NCBI GenBank assembly: GCA_036435485.1
Contig: CM071596.1
Location: 140,579,001 to 140,643,000, forward strand
DNA length: 64,000 nucleotides
Direction: 5' to 3'
Source: Saposhnikovia divaricata
Lineage: Eukaryota; Streptophyta; Magnoliopsida; Apiales; Apiaceae
The notes below the pieces were generated by a model. It was not told where the DNA came from, did no database searches, and was given only the letters and a program-made list of their open reading frames with translations. A program made the position numbers and the translations under genes. Shown here one piece after another: positions 32,494-46,033 of this stretch (the stretch's first letter is position 1; each line of letters opens with the position of its first letter).

Positions 32494-35400
32494 TATAACG
32501 ACCTAGAATTTTTCGCGATTTATAAATGCTTATTTAATTGTTAAATGTGGAAATTATGTGAATTATGTGATAGATAAATTTTGTAAAGTCAAGGTATATA
32601 TGAAATAATTTTTATTTGATTATGTGATGTTTGGTATGTGTCGTATATGCTCGTAGAATTTTATTTATATTTTTGGAGCATTAAAAGTATTTTTAAAGTG
32701 CATTTTTAATCTTTCGAAAATCATATAAAATCATTGGAGTTGTTTTAAATCATGAAATCTTTTACATTATCATCTTTGTGATATTATGGAGTTATGAAAA
32801 TTAGTGTGGATATTTAATTATGTGATTTGGTATTTTAAAATGATTTTAAAAGCATTATTTCTTTTAAAGAACCTTTATTTCAGAAATTCATATAAAATTC
32901 ATTTTTGAGCCAAATATTATTTTAAAAATATGGGGAGCCTTGTCATTTCATAAAATTTATTTTAGAATATTAAAATTTATATTTTTCTTAATTTCCTGAT
33001 TTATTTAGATTTTTAATCATTAAAATCAGTTTTTAAAAAGTAAATAGATTTTTCAGCTTTTGGCTTTTTACCATTCTACCCCTGGCTCTATAAAACAGTA
33101 CCCACCTCCATTTTCTTCTTCTTGCTCGCGAAGTACAGCAGCTGGTACTATCTCTCTCAAATTTTCTTCATTTCTTTCGTTTTTAAAATTTAAAAATCAT
33201 GCTTTAATTACTGTTTCAATCCTCTATTAATTGTTTTTGTGCTTATTTAGTTATTTGGTAAGGTTTAGATGAAATTTATGTGTATATTTATGTAGCCGTA
33301 TGTATATATTTGTATGGGTATGAATTGAAATTGACATGCAAGGCTGAATACTTGATCCTTTGGTGTTTAAATGATTATAGGAGATTAAATATGGTCTTAG
33401 ATTCAAGTTTGGTGTATGTTCTTGAGTTTTGAACAAAACCCTCTCCACCGACCATGGTTTTCCGGCGAGTGGGTGGTCGGAGGCGGTCGTTTCATGACTG
33501 TGCAGCAAGTATTAGTAATATAGAGTCTTAATATAGAGTCTTAATTGATGTAAATCCTTGATTGCATGCAACGATTTTTCAAGATATAGTATTATTTCGA
33601 ATTTTCGATTTAATTGATTAAAGAAATAATTATTGTTTGTTTACTATTTGATTGTTGAAAGTGTTCTTGATGATCTACAGTGATTTTTAGATAGTTTATA
33701 TGCTTGTAACAATTTTTCCAGAAATTATAATGTTGATATTCGAATTTTGGTAGATTAATTATAATTTATTCGAATTTTATAAATGAATAATATGAATTAA
33801 ATGTTGATTTTTAATAACTAGTTGTTAAATTCGAATTTAGATGAATATTACATGAATTTGTGAAGATGCATGTTTGAGTTAGTAAGTAATTGTAATAGTT
33901 TGTAATTATTTGTGATTAATTCGAATTATTCGAATTTTGTAAGATAAATCATGATTTAATTAAATTTTATAAGTTATTAATAATAAATAAGTGTTGATTG
34001 TGATGATTATATGCTAAGTGTTGATTGATTACTATGAAAGTATACTTTTCAGATTTATTATGAATTAAATTTCGAATTTGTAAATTGTAAGAATGAATTA
34101 TATGAGTTAGGTGATTAAATAAATATGAATGTTTAGTTATTGATTTCAAATTATGTTAGAAGCATGATGTAAATGATAAGTAGTATGATCTTGAATGGTT
34201 ATGTTATTAGAATCCATTGGGAAGTGTAGGTGGATTTCAAATCCATCGTAGGTATTTGGTTGTGATTTTAGTCGGTTGAATTCCGACGGGATAGTCCTAT
34301 TTATAGAGGAAACTCTGCCTGATTTTCGTCAGAAATATAAGTTATAAAACCTATAGTATATTTTTATAGGTTGATTACAAGTCAAGATGACACTACGTGT
34401 TAAATGCTTAAGTGACTTATGTGCTTTCATGCTATAAATGCTATTTGATTATGTGCGTACATGATCTTAGTGAGGTACGTAATAAGAATGCGATATATAT
34501 GTTAAGTGGTAATGCAATATAGGAATCGATTGGGTAGATTAGGATAAGTCGTATTATAAGTATAGTATTCTAAAATAGTGATATGATTTATGTAGATAAG
34601 AAGGACGTAGGACCTAGCGATAAAGGAAAGGCTAAGGTTGAGTTTCAGTAAGCTGAGCTGTTGAGCTGTTGCATTCTACCGGAGGCAAGTAACTCTGCCT
34701 TTCCTCTGAAAGTTTATATTATTGAAACTGTTGTATCTTGTTGATTCAAGCATGCCTATTCTATACCATGTTGATCATACTTCTGTTATAAACTTACCTT
34801 TGCATGTACCCAAAATCTTTATTGATAAACCCTGGTTCAACACATGTACACCCTTGACCAGCATAATTCTTTTTAATTGCTTCTTAACCCTACTGTCACC
34901 CAGAGATAAACAATACTAATTCTTTTTAATTGCTTCTTGACCATATATGTCCTATAATTTACTATAATCCAGTCATATTGACTGACCGATAAACCAGTGT
35001 TTCACTTAATTCATGTCCGTAACCCGGATACCCTGTGTTGATTTTTAAAATACTTATCAAATATCATATTGCCCTAAACACTGTTTTACCAACTTGTTAT
35101 CCCTTAATCAATGATTTTTAAACTTTATAACTTGATCAAATGATTTCAAAACTAAACCTAATTGATATCTTTGACCTTTGACTTGGACCGTTCCCTTATA
35201 CTCTGATTGAAATCCAGATTTCCACTTGAGTCTATATCTTCTTGATTCAGACTTGTACCCTCTTTCATTGATGTCAGAACACTTAGTCAAATCCTTTTTG
35301 ACTTTTATCATTGCGAATCAAAATGAGTTGTTTTCTTAAAATACTTTGAAGTTACTTAGACTGGGCTGATCTGTTATCAGAGAGTCGAAGGTACTTCGAA

Positions 35401-36440
35401 GTAAAGATTTTCGAAAAGATTAAGTATTAAAATGTTTTATAAAGTTAAAAAGAGTTTTGTAAAGCCTAATGTTTTAAAATAAAATTTCTAATAAAAATGT
35501 TAGAAACTCCGTCTAAATGGTTTCCACGGATTCCTGACGATTGGAGAGACGGGGCGAACGGGTAATGCTGGTTCCATCAGTTTTTGAGATGTAGTATTGT
35601 GTAGTTCTGGTCTGTCCAGTTCGACACTTTTATAGGCCAATGTGTTGCCTCTTGGGAACCCAAGCTATCCTAATGAAAGGAAATGATGGCCAGAGGGACT
35701 TTGTGTCCGGTATGGGGACTTTATGGGCTGATCACCCGTATTGTCTGTTATAAAATAAAAACCTCCAATCAGTTTTCTTAAAGTGATGATTACTTTTTAT
35801 TTACTATGAAATGAAATTGGTTTACCGATTGAAATGTCAATTACTTTACACAGTTTTAAATTATCTATTGTTATCCTGTTTATCAAATGATATCATGTCT
35901 TTACTAAATACCAGTATTGCTTTTACCCCTTCCAGCATATTTATGTCATATCTTGAATTACTGTCATCTTCTGCGATATCCTGTTGTATTATATTCAGTT
36001 GAGATCTTTAGTTACTTGCTGAGCGTTGGCTCATTATTATTTTGTCTAACCCTTTTGACAGTAATCTAAGAATCATAGTTCGTACAATCCAAACTGCAAG
36101 GAAGCGCACCTACCGTGGCCCTGAGTTGGTCCGTTTTGAGATAACTCCCGAGGTAGATGCAATAACAGCTCAGTGGGGAGATCTTTAGTTAGTTGTGAGA
36201 ACTGGCAGTAGAACTTTTGGGAACTTTGGTTTGTAATAATAATATATTTTGAATCCAGGTTTGTAATAAAAATTAGTTAGACGATGGCTTGCTTGTTTCA
36301 TACCATTACCTGTGAAAGATCTTAGATAGTAGTGTTGGGGCCAGTTAGCATGTTATATTTATATTATATTTTAGGTTGTTTGTATCTAGATGTGTGTCAG
36401 TGACTCTCCGATCTAGGCCCCTGGTCGGGAGGGCGTCACA
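32494..36440 (+). repeat. gypsy-2 LTR copy 2, mosaic (3947 bp)
   Basis: From the start to 34557 it shares diagnostic bases with copy 3, including the roughly 519-bp segment at about 33638-34148 that copy 1 lacks. From 34698 to the end it appears identical to copy 1. This is expected for the middle LTR after crossing-over between the 3' LTR of one copy and the 5' LTR of another. Hairpin 36020-36033; exon 1 frame 36075-36152 with ATA start; donor 36153. Confidence 0.93.
36075..36152 (+). pseudogene. Upstream ORF exon 1 in gypsy-2 LTR copy 2, start codon lost
   Basis: Identical to the copy-1 exon, with ATA in place of ATG and donor GAG|GTAGAT at 36153. Confidence 0.5.
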
Positions 36441-36443
36441 GGT

Positions 36444-36455
36444 TGGTATCAGAGC
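36444..36455 (+). other. Primer binding site, gypsy-2 unit 2
   Basis: TGGTATCAGAGC, identical to the unit 1 site. Confidence 0.9.
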
Positions 36456-36653
36456 TACGGGTTTTGGTCACTGAAACAAGCCAGGAATTTAGGATCATTA
36501 ATAAAAGAAGTAGATACAATTAGGATTTGAGAGTGATATATATAGGGAGTGATCATAGGTTTAGGTTTTCCCTTCGCGATAGATCATTAGGACTAACATA
36601 ATTTAACTCGTTTATATTCTACGTGTATATTTATATATATATTATTACTACAG

Positions 36654-37247
36654 GAGATGGAGTTGGACGATGATGCCCCGTTACATCCCGATCCTGATAG
36701 TTCATCTGAGGAGTCCGACCCTTCGGAGGCGATGTCTGATGCTGATGCAGAGGTCGAGTCTGATACTGAGGTCATATCTGATTCTGAGGTTAAGAGTCCC
36801 ATGGCCCGTGCCGACATTCCTGTCCCTACCATTGAGTCTACACCTGTGTCTGAGCCTATTACCGATACCGTGTCTGTTCCTGTCCCAGTACCAGTTGTGA
36901 CCCCATCTGTTACCGAGCACGGCGAGTCCTCTATCGGATCTTTCTCAGTTCCCGCGCCAGTACTTGAGTCTACCTTTGAGGATATGGTTCGCAAGTGTGA
37001 GAGTCTAGCAGGTCAGAATGCAGAGTTGAAGGAACTTATTGAAAAGATGAAAGTGGAGGCGCAGCTTCGAGTAGATTTGACTGCTATTGATTGGAGAGGA
37101 CGTATCAGAATGTTGGAGGATGTTGTTAGGCATCGTTTACACCGGAACCCTATTACACATGATGTACTAGCCGAGGCCCGTAGACTTTCGAGTGTGATTT
37201 GCTGGACGTTGTGTGAGCTTCGTGAGACCCGAGGTTCCTGTGACTAG
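36654..37247 (+). CDS. gypsy-2 upstream ORF exon 2, unit 2
   Basis: Translation identical to the unit 1 copy at 23114, with an acidic head, Pro/Val-rich linker, coiled coil and basic tail. Acceptor AG at 36652-36653, ATG at 36657. Confidence 0.62.
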   Translation, partial: EMELDDDAPLHPDPDSSSEESDPSEAMSDADAEVESDTEVISDSEVKSPMARADIPVPTIESTPVSEPITDTVSVPVPVPVVTPSVTEHGESSIGSFSVPAPVLESTFEDMVRKCESLAGQNAELKELIEKMKVEAQLRVDLTAIDWRGRIRMLEDVVRHRLHRNPITHDVLAEARRLSSVICWTLCELRETRGSCD

Positions 37248-40200
37248 ACTACTGATGTGGAGATGGTTGTGAGTGGGACATTTGGTAGAGCCCACTAGTG
37301 TTAGATATGTTTACTACTAGTCTAGGATGTTTTCCAGTTTTCCTAGTGCTAGTAGACGGATTGTTGTTGTTTTAGTTTGTTTATTTCAGTTCGGATGTAG
37401 AAATGTTGAATGCCCTTAACTTTTATGATCTTTTATGATGTTGGATCGTTTTTGTCTTAGTGACGTATGCATATTTCGTATATCCCTGTGTTCATTGCTT
37501 TACTTATCGCTTTTTACATACTATGTTTACATACTGTATTTCCATAACTTAGTAACCTGTTCATATAAACCCTGTTGCATGAGTTACAACTGTACCCATA
37601 TCATATTTTCTTATCGGAACCAATCGTCTATTAGTACCAGACGGAGGAACCATATTTCTTTTGAATATAAACCTACTTGTTATTTACCAACTGTTTACCT
37701 TCTTATCAGAAAGATGCCTCCCAGAAGAACCCGTCAAGTTACCAACAATGATAACCAAGACCAACAAAATCGAGATAACCCTACTATGGCCCAGATGTTT
37801 CAATTACTTCAACAACAAACTGCTGCATTTGTTCAACACCAACAACACCAAGCTGCCCAATCTGCTACAACTTTTAAATCTTTCCAAGCTGTTCACCCAC
37901 CTGAGTTTAAAGGTACCTTGAACCCTGTTGAAGCTAAATCTTGGTTAATGGATATCGAGAAGTCTTTCACGTTAGTTAGGGTTGATGAAATTCAGAAGGT
38001 GGAGTTTGCTAGTTTTTATTTGAGGGCGGAAGCGAATTTTTGGTTGGAGTCTGTTAAGGCCGCAGAAGGAAATGCGATTACATGACCAAGATTCGTAGAA
38101 TTGTTTAATGAAAAATATCTGCCAGGTTATTTAAAAGACCAATTAGAGATTTAGTTTATGGAATTGAAACAAGAAGGGATGACTGTTGCGGAGTATGAGG
38201 CCAAGTTTACTGAGTTATCTAGGTTCGCACCCCAGTATGTAGGAAATGAAGCTAGTAAGGCTTAGAAGTTTCAGCATGGATTAAAGCCTTGGTTAAGGAG
38301 TAGAGTTGCTGCATTCGAGTTGAGAACCTATTCTGCTATTATGCAGAAGGCGATGATTATAGAAGGAGAAAGTGAGTTGAATCAGAAGGAGAAAGCTGGT
38401 AAAAAGAGAAAGTTTGATGGAAAAGAGTCAAGAGACAGAAGGTCAAAGGAGTTTTCAGAACATAGGAAGGTTTGGAAATCGACCAGGAGGACAGAGAAAT
38501 TTTCAGAAGTTTGGTAATGGAGGACAAAACCGTAGACCTCAAGGAGTAAACCCTCAGGCTATAACAAGACCTGTACTACCAGATTGCAAAATTTGTGGAA
38601 GAAAGCACCCGGATATCTGTAATAAGCCTAACATAGTTTGCTACAAGTGTGGGAAGAAAGGACACTATGCTCAAGAATGTCCAAAAGTGAAGTCAGTAGG
38701 ATTAACTTGTTATAAGTGTGGAAAGATTGGCCATATTGCTAAGAACTGCAAGGAGCCTGTCCAGACTGCTAATGTTTTGAGGATAACCGCACCACCAGCA
38801 CCGCGACAAGTGCCGTATCAAGCACCTCAACCTAGAGCCCATACTTTCAACATGTCTGTCAGAGAAGCTGTTAATGATGTTGATGTGGTTGCAGGTAGGC
38901 TTCCTGTCAACTCTTTTGAAGCTAAAGTTTTAATTGATTCTGGAGCAACTAGATCCTTTATATCTGAAAGATTTCTTGATAAATTGCACTGTGAGATTCG
39001 TCCATTAGAAAAGGCATTAGTAGTAGAAGTTGCTAATCAGGATAAGATTTCCATAGATCGGGAGTGTCCTAACTGTAATATTGAGATTGGAGGATTTCTT
39101 TTCTACGTGGATTTATTACCATTTAAGTTGGGAGAGTTTGATGTTATTTTAGGAATGGATTGGTTGTCTGCGAGTGATGCGCAGACTAAGTGTAAGAAGA
39201 AGCAAGTTAAGTTGCATACTGAAGATGGTAGTGAAGTAGTATTTCAAGGACAGAAGCAAGATAAGAAATTTCTAACGTTTATGAAAGCAAAGAGATTGTT
39301 GAATCAAGGATGTGAGGCTTATTTAGCACATGTAGTTGATACAGAGAAACAAGTCCCTAAGATGGAAGACATTCCAGTTGTAAATGAGTTTCCTGATGTA
39401 TTTCCCGACGAATTGCCTGGATTACCTCCAGATAGAGAGATTGAATTCCCGATTGAATTGGCACCAGGAACTGAACCTGTATCTAAAGCACCATATCGAA
39501 TGGCACCTGCTGAGATAAAAGAGTTAGCCACTCAATTACAAGATTTATTAGATAAAGGAGTTATAAGGCCGAGTGTGTCCCCGTGGGGAGTGCCAGTGTT
39601 GTTTGTTAAGAAGAAGGATGGAAGCATGAGGTTGTGTATTGATTATAGAGAACTCAATAAATTGACTATCAAGAATAAGTATCCATTGCCAAGGATTGAT
39701 GATTTGTTTGACTAACTGAAGGATGCTGCCTACTTTTCTAAGATTGATTTGAGATCAGGTTATCACCAATTAAAGATCAAACCAGAAGATATTCCGAAGA
39801 CTACATTTCGCACGAGATATGGACATTATGAGTTTTTAGTGATGGCTTTCGGATTGACGAATGCGCCAGCTGTGTTTGTGGATTTAATGAATAGAGTGTT
39901 CAAGAGATATTTGGATAAATTCATAATTGTATTTATTGATGACATCCTTATATACTCGAGAAACCCTGAAGAGCATGCCGAGCATTTGAGAATAGCATTG
40001 GAAACCTTGAGAAAGGAAAGATTATATGCCAAGTTTTCTAAGTGTGAGTTTTGGTTGCAAGAAGTGTAATTTTAGGTCACGTGAATAGTAAAGAAGGAAT
40101 TCGAGTAGATCCTGCTAAAATTGAAGCTGTGGTGAGTTGGAGTAGACCAAGAACTCCTACTGAGGTGAGAAGTTTTCTAGGCTTGGCTGGTTATTATCGA

Positions 40201-41636
40201 AGATTTGTACAACATTTTTCAAAGATTGCTATCCCGTTGACAAAGTTGACTCGAAAGAATGAGAAATTTATTTGGAATGATAAGTGTGAAGAAAGTTTTC
40301 AAGAGCTAAAGAAAAGATTAGTTTTAGCACCAGTGTTAGTATTTCCATATGATAAAGGAAATTTTGTTATCTATAGTGATGCTTCGCACAAAGGATTAGG
40401 ATGCGTTTTGATGCAACACGGAAATGTTATTGCATACGCTTCGAGACAACTTAAGCCGCACGAGCAAAAGTATCCGACAGATGATTTGGAGTTAGCTGCA
40501 ATTGTGTTCGCGTTGAAAATATGGAGACATTACTTGTACGGAGGGAAGTGTGAAATTTTCACTGATCATAAGAGTTTGAAGTATATCTTTACCCAGAAAG
40601 AGTTGAATATGAGACAAAGAAGATGGTTGGAATTGATTAAGGATTATGATTGCACGATAAGTTACCATCCCGGAAAGGCGAATGTTGTCGCTGATGCATT
40701 AAGTAGAAAGGAGAGGTTGAATACATTGACTATGCCAAAGGAGTTATTCCGAGAATTTGAGAAGTTAATTTTAGAAGTTTATGATTCCAAAGACGCAGAT
40801 GAGTTTTTGAGTACAATGACTTTTCAACCAGAGTTGTTAGAGAAGATTCGGAGAAGTCAAGAGGATGTGATGAATTGTGAGATGAATACGTTGACTGGAG
40901 AAGAGATTTGTACACAGAAAGATGATCAAGGTATTTTAAGATTTGGAGGAAGAATATGGATTCCTAAAGTAGAAGAATTGAAGAATGAGATTCTGAGTGA
41001 AGCCCATAGTTCGAGATATTCTATTCACCTTGGAAGTACAAAGATGTATCGAGATTTGAAAGAGAACTTTTGGTGGCCAGATATGAAGCGTGACATAGCC
41101 GAATGGATAAGTAAGTGTTATACCTGTCAGAGGATTAAAGCAGAGCATCAGAAACCAATCGGATTGTTACATCCGTTAGATATTCCCGAGTGGAAATGGG
41201 AGCACCTTGCCATGGATTTTGTAATGGGATTGCCAAGAACTAAGGCAAATCATGATGCGATTTGGATAATCATTGATCGACTGACGAAGTCTGCTCATTT
41301 CTTACCGATTAACGAAAGATTTTCATTGGACAAGTTGGTACATTTGTATTTAAAGGAAATAGTGTCACGACATGGAGTTCCTGTTTCGATAGTATCTGAT
41401 CGAGACCCACGGTTTAATTTGAGGTTTTGGCGACAATTTCAAGAATGTCTAGGAACCCAATTGAAGATGAGTACAACTTACCATCCACAGACGGACAGAC
41501 AAAGTGAAAGGACGATTCAGACAATAGAGGATATGCTTAGAGCTTGTGCATTCGATTTTGAAGGAAGTTGGGACGAACATTTGCCATTGGTTGAGTTTTC
41601 ATATAACAACAGTTATCATGCAAGTATTGGAATGCC

Positions 41637-44600
41637 TGTGACACTCCTAGATCCGGGGTCATGGATCCAGGTCATCACGATCCAATTTCCCTTTAATTAT
41701 ATTATACTCTTGACAATCGAAATATAATTACTGACTAATACTCACACAATAGACCCCACCCTAATAATATTACACACCAGTCATATGCTCAGGGAACAAC
41801 ACCTATTTAATAACAGTTTAAAAGATAAACTATTATTACAATCCCAGAATACCATCTATTACACCCATATATAAGTATATACTACCTTGAGAACAGGTGT
41901 CGATACTTTCTCATAAGGTAGACTTCCCCTTTACCCTCTTCCGGGTTGCACTGCGACGTTTCGGCACCTGATCTAGCTGTTATATAAATAAATAGCAAGA
42001 GTGAGCTATAATAGCTCATCAAGATAAATTTGTAAACTAGTATCAAAGGAAAACTTATATATGTATATATAAACAGAAGACCCATCATAATCTTTAAGAA
42101 AAGAATTAATTTTTATTTATTAAATACACCATCTATTTATTTTCATAAGAAAAGAAATATAAACCATATAATATCAGTTTCTCTTCTAATATAATATAAT
42201 ATCAGTTTCTCTTCTATCACCAGATAATAATCAATACCACATCTCAGTATAATGTCTCAAGATAATATAACATTTGAAATAAATCTCTCAATATAATCTT
42301 TCCATTACCTTTTATACAACAACTATATAAAAATAATATAAAATCAGTTTCTCTTCAATCCATAAAAATAATTCCATAATTTCATACCATTTCCTTTTTC
42401 AAAATGCAAATCTGAAACCATTATCAATTCTTTCTTTAAAAGTTTTGGGGATTCTACTAGCGCCAGATATGTAGGACGATGATCAGTCGCCTGACCGTAC
42501 CTGCTCTCTGTTTACTACTAGTAGAAGGAATGTCAAACATCCCTGGAGGAAGGCCACCTGCTACATCCTCCTTCGGCAACTCTTGGGCCGTAATAAAATA
42601 TTGGGTGTCGGACTGTGCAACTCCTACATAGCCTCTTACGCAATATTGGGTGCCGGACTGTGCAACTCCCACACAGCCTCTTACGCAATATTGGGTGCCG
42701 GACTGTGCAACTCCCACACAGCCTCTTACGCATACTGTTGCAATCCCCCTTTTTCAAATCGTTATTCCATTTATAAAACATCATTCCACATTTTCCATTT
42801 TCCGTTTCCATTTCCAGTCACATTTCCATATATCATTCACACATATCATTTCCATTCTCATATATCATTTCCATTCTCATACATAATTATACTTTGATTA
42901 TAATTCAGACATCTCCTCCGTATTTAATAAAGTCAAATATGCTCTTATATACAAAATATTTTAACTATTTTAAAAGTATTAAATAATAATCAGATAATAT
43001 TTATTAAATCACAAATGTTTAAAGATTATCTTTAAAAGAATATTATTATAAACCATATAACCCTAGATAACAACTGATACCATTCTTTTTCATATCTCTT
43101 GAAGCCATAAAGTACATTAGCAATATATTCATATCCATATCCACAATCCATATCATATATTGATATAAGATTCATATATTATCTAGCAAAACCACTTTTC
43201 TTTAAACATAAACAATTTATCAAAATAAGGGTAAAAGAAATCTTGCCTCGATCTCTATATCCCAAAAGGAATGATCTGGTGACACATAATATAAGTTTAA
43301 CATACCCTTTATAGACCACAAGTTCCAAGAACTTATCCATTTTTAGACTCCATGAAAGTTTCAGTGTTTTTCACCATTTCCTTATTAACCACACATGACG
43401 GTAAAATTTCTCATAAATTATCAATTTCGAATTTTGACACAAGGTCAGTGGGTAATGCTCCTCTGATCACCCTACTATATCCTCCCAAAATTTCATAATT
43501 TTTAAAGATGTTTAAGTATGGTAATTATGGCCTCACAGTTGGCACAACTACGTTTTCTCGGTTTTCGAACGTCTTTTACTAAAATCCACTTTTCTCCTAA
43601 ACCGTAACTCAAAATGCTACGATTCTTTCACCAAAACAATCTATGACTCGAGACCTACAAGTCCATGGTCAGAACCCAACTGGTCAGAAGGTTTATGGTT
43701 TGGATGTGCTCTGTTTTTTAAATGTTAAAAAATTTCGGCATTACGACGGCTATAAATCGAGTATTCCCAAAATCCAGACATCTCAAATAATCATTCAATC
43801 CACAACCAACACTCATGGACACTATTTATCATCTCCCTCACTGTCTCAACATGTATTGGAGCCACTAAACTCATTTTAACATCTAACAAAGCTTATCTCA
43901 TAGATCCATGCCTTAAACATGCATATAACTCTAAAACTTAATCAAAACTCATCAAAACTCAAAGTAATACTAAGGGTTCTTGAACTTTATACCTTCCTTG
44001 AAGAGTGAATAACCCCTAGTAAGCCTTGAATGGTCCTTAAGTAGCCTTAGTACACTTGAATCAATCAAAAGAAATCAAGAACACAAAGTTAGTTCTTGAA
44101 AATAACTATTCATCATCATTTTTGATCCATCTTTTGACATAGCTATACTCAATATTTGAAGCTAAGATTTTGAACATGCCTTGGGGTCTTGATTACCTTT
44201 GTTTTAAGCTATAGAACACAAGAATCCAACCATGGGAGCTAGGGTTTTGAGCCCCATCTTGCTACTGGCCAGAACCTGGACAGGTTTGGTTCTCCCACTT
44301 TGAGCATGGATTTGACTAGGCTATACTACTTTGTTGGCCATGAAATTTTTAATGAACCTTACACATGGAGTGGAGAAGCTATGGTTAAAATTTGGTGATT
44401 TTAGAAGCTCTAGATCTTGAGATATGAATTTTTCTTTCCTCCTTGCTCTTGCTGGGCAGTGTGTATGTCTATGGGTTTAGCTTGATTTCTACTTGCTTAT
44501 ACATGTATCTATCCCTTTATTCACTCTTATCCTCTTTTAATGTGGTGTTGATCATCTATTTGTCCAAGTGTTGGTGATCCTTTGGTCCACTTGCCAAGCT

Positions 44601-45372
44601 TAAAACATGTTACTCAATTTCTTGCTATTTACTTGCTTGTCCTTGCCTTATCTTGAAATGTTCCACCAATGCCCTTCTTCTTTCTCTTATTCACTCACAT
44701 GGTTTCCTTCCTTAATACTCTAAGATCAGCTCCTTATAGTGTTGGGCCGAAATTTGGGCTTTTCCCCATGTTTTGGGCCTTTTTGTTTGGGCTCCGTTCA
44801 AAGTTTTCTCGTCGTTTGATCCATCGAATGATTTCTGCGATTGTCTCAGTGGTTTCTCCTTTGTAAATTCCTTGGATATATAATATCCTCTCCCACATAA
44901 TATATTAGTGTATTAGGGTGATTCTAATCCTCAACTAGATATTAGATCCAATATCCTTGGTATATTCTCTTTTTCTCAGAAGTTGCTCTCCCGGTTGTCT
45001 CTCAGGTTCTCAAGCATTCTCAAACTCGTTTAACAATCTAAAATCCCTTGGCATTTCCTTGACTTGATCACTCCTTGGTTTATCCTAATTTCACTATTTC
45101 CTCAAGATATAAACCATTTAACATTTCTATACTCCTTAATATCACATTCAATAGAGTCTCAATCGAAATCAAAAATCCTTAAAGTCCATATTCAGGAATT
45201 TCTGAAATCCATTATCATTTTGAGTCACTCATTTTCATAGTACAACACTAATATGGTTCCTGATTATTCATTTTCCATTTCAAATCTAGGGTACTTACAT
45301 ACCATTTCCCTAAATCCTCAAAATTACTATTCATTTAGGCACTGTAGCATTCTAAAAGTTAGGGTTATTACA
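41637..45372 (-). repeat. Antisense solo LTR inside gypsy-2 integrase, unit 2
   Basis: Same insertion as in unit 1, with the same ATGCC duplication on both sides (41632-41636 and 45373-45377) and only a few base differences. It was therefore in place before the unit was duplicated. Confidence 0.9.
42601..42735. repeat. 45-bp tandem repeat, three copies (unit 2)
   Basis: Counterpart of 29061-29195 in the second solo LTR. Confidence 0.9.
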
Positions 45373-46033
45373 ATGCCCCCGTATGAAGCATTGTATGGGA
45401 GAAAGTGTAGATCGCCAGTATATTGGGAAGAAGTTGGTGAGAGGAAAATTTTAGGACCAGAGCTGCTTCAGCAGACGAAGGAGAAAGTTGAGATTATTCA
45501 AAAGAGATTAATTACTGCCCAGGATCGTCAAAGAAAGTATGCTGATTTAAAAAGAAAGGACAGTAGTTTTGAAATCGTAGATCAAGTGTTATTGAAAGTG
45601 TCACCATGGAAAGGAGTTACAAGATTTGGTAAGAAAGGAAAGTTGATTCCAAGATACGTAGGACCATTTGAGATTTTGAAACGAGTTGGAAAAGTTGCTT
45701 ACAAATTGGCATTGCCACCGCATATGCACCATATTCACAATGTATTTCACGTATCTATGCATAAGAAGTACAATCCCGATGCGAGTCACGTAATTGAGTA
45801 TGAGCCTATTGAGATCCAGCCAGACTTATCTTACGAAGAGCAACCAGTAGAAATTCAGGATAGAAGTGATAGAAAGCTAAGGAAAAAAGTTGTTAGATTG
45901 GTTAAAGTTTTATGGAGGAATCCTAGAGTCGAAGAGTCGACTTGGGAACTTGAAAGCGAGATGCTTGCCAAGTATCCTCATCTGTTTACTTAGGTGAGAT
46001 TCTGGGGACAGAATCCTTTTAAGGGGGGAAGGC

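Larger units (their letters stand above)
37714..45993 (+). pseudogene. gypsy-2 gag-pol, unit 2
   Basis: Carries every break of unit 1 at +13,540 plus one of its own: TGG to TGA at 38083-38085 in gag. Private amino-acid changes seen include Gly to Asp next to the zinc knuckles (about 38612), Gln to Lys (about 39284), His to Asp in RNase H (about 40480) and Ser to Leu in integrase (about 41420). Integrase is again split by the antisense solo LTR. Confidence 0.93.
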
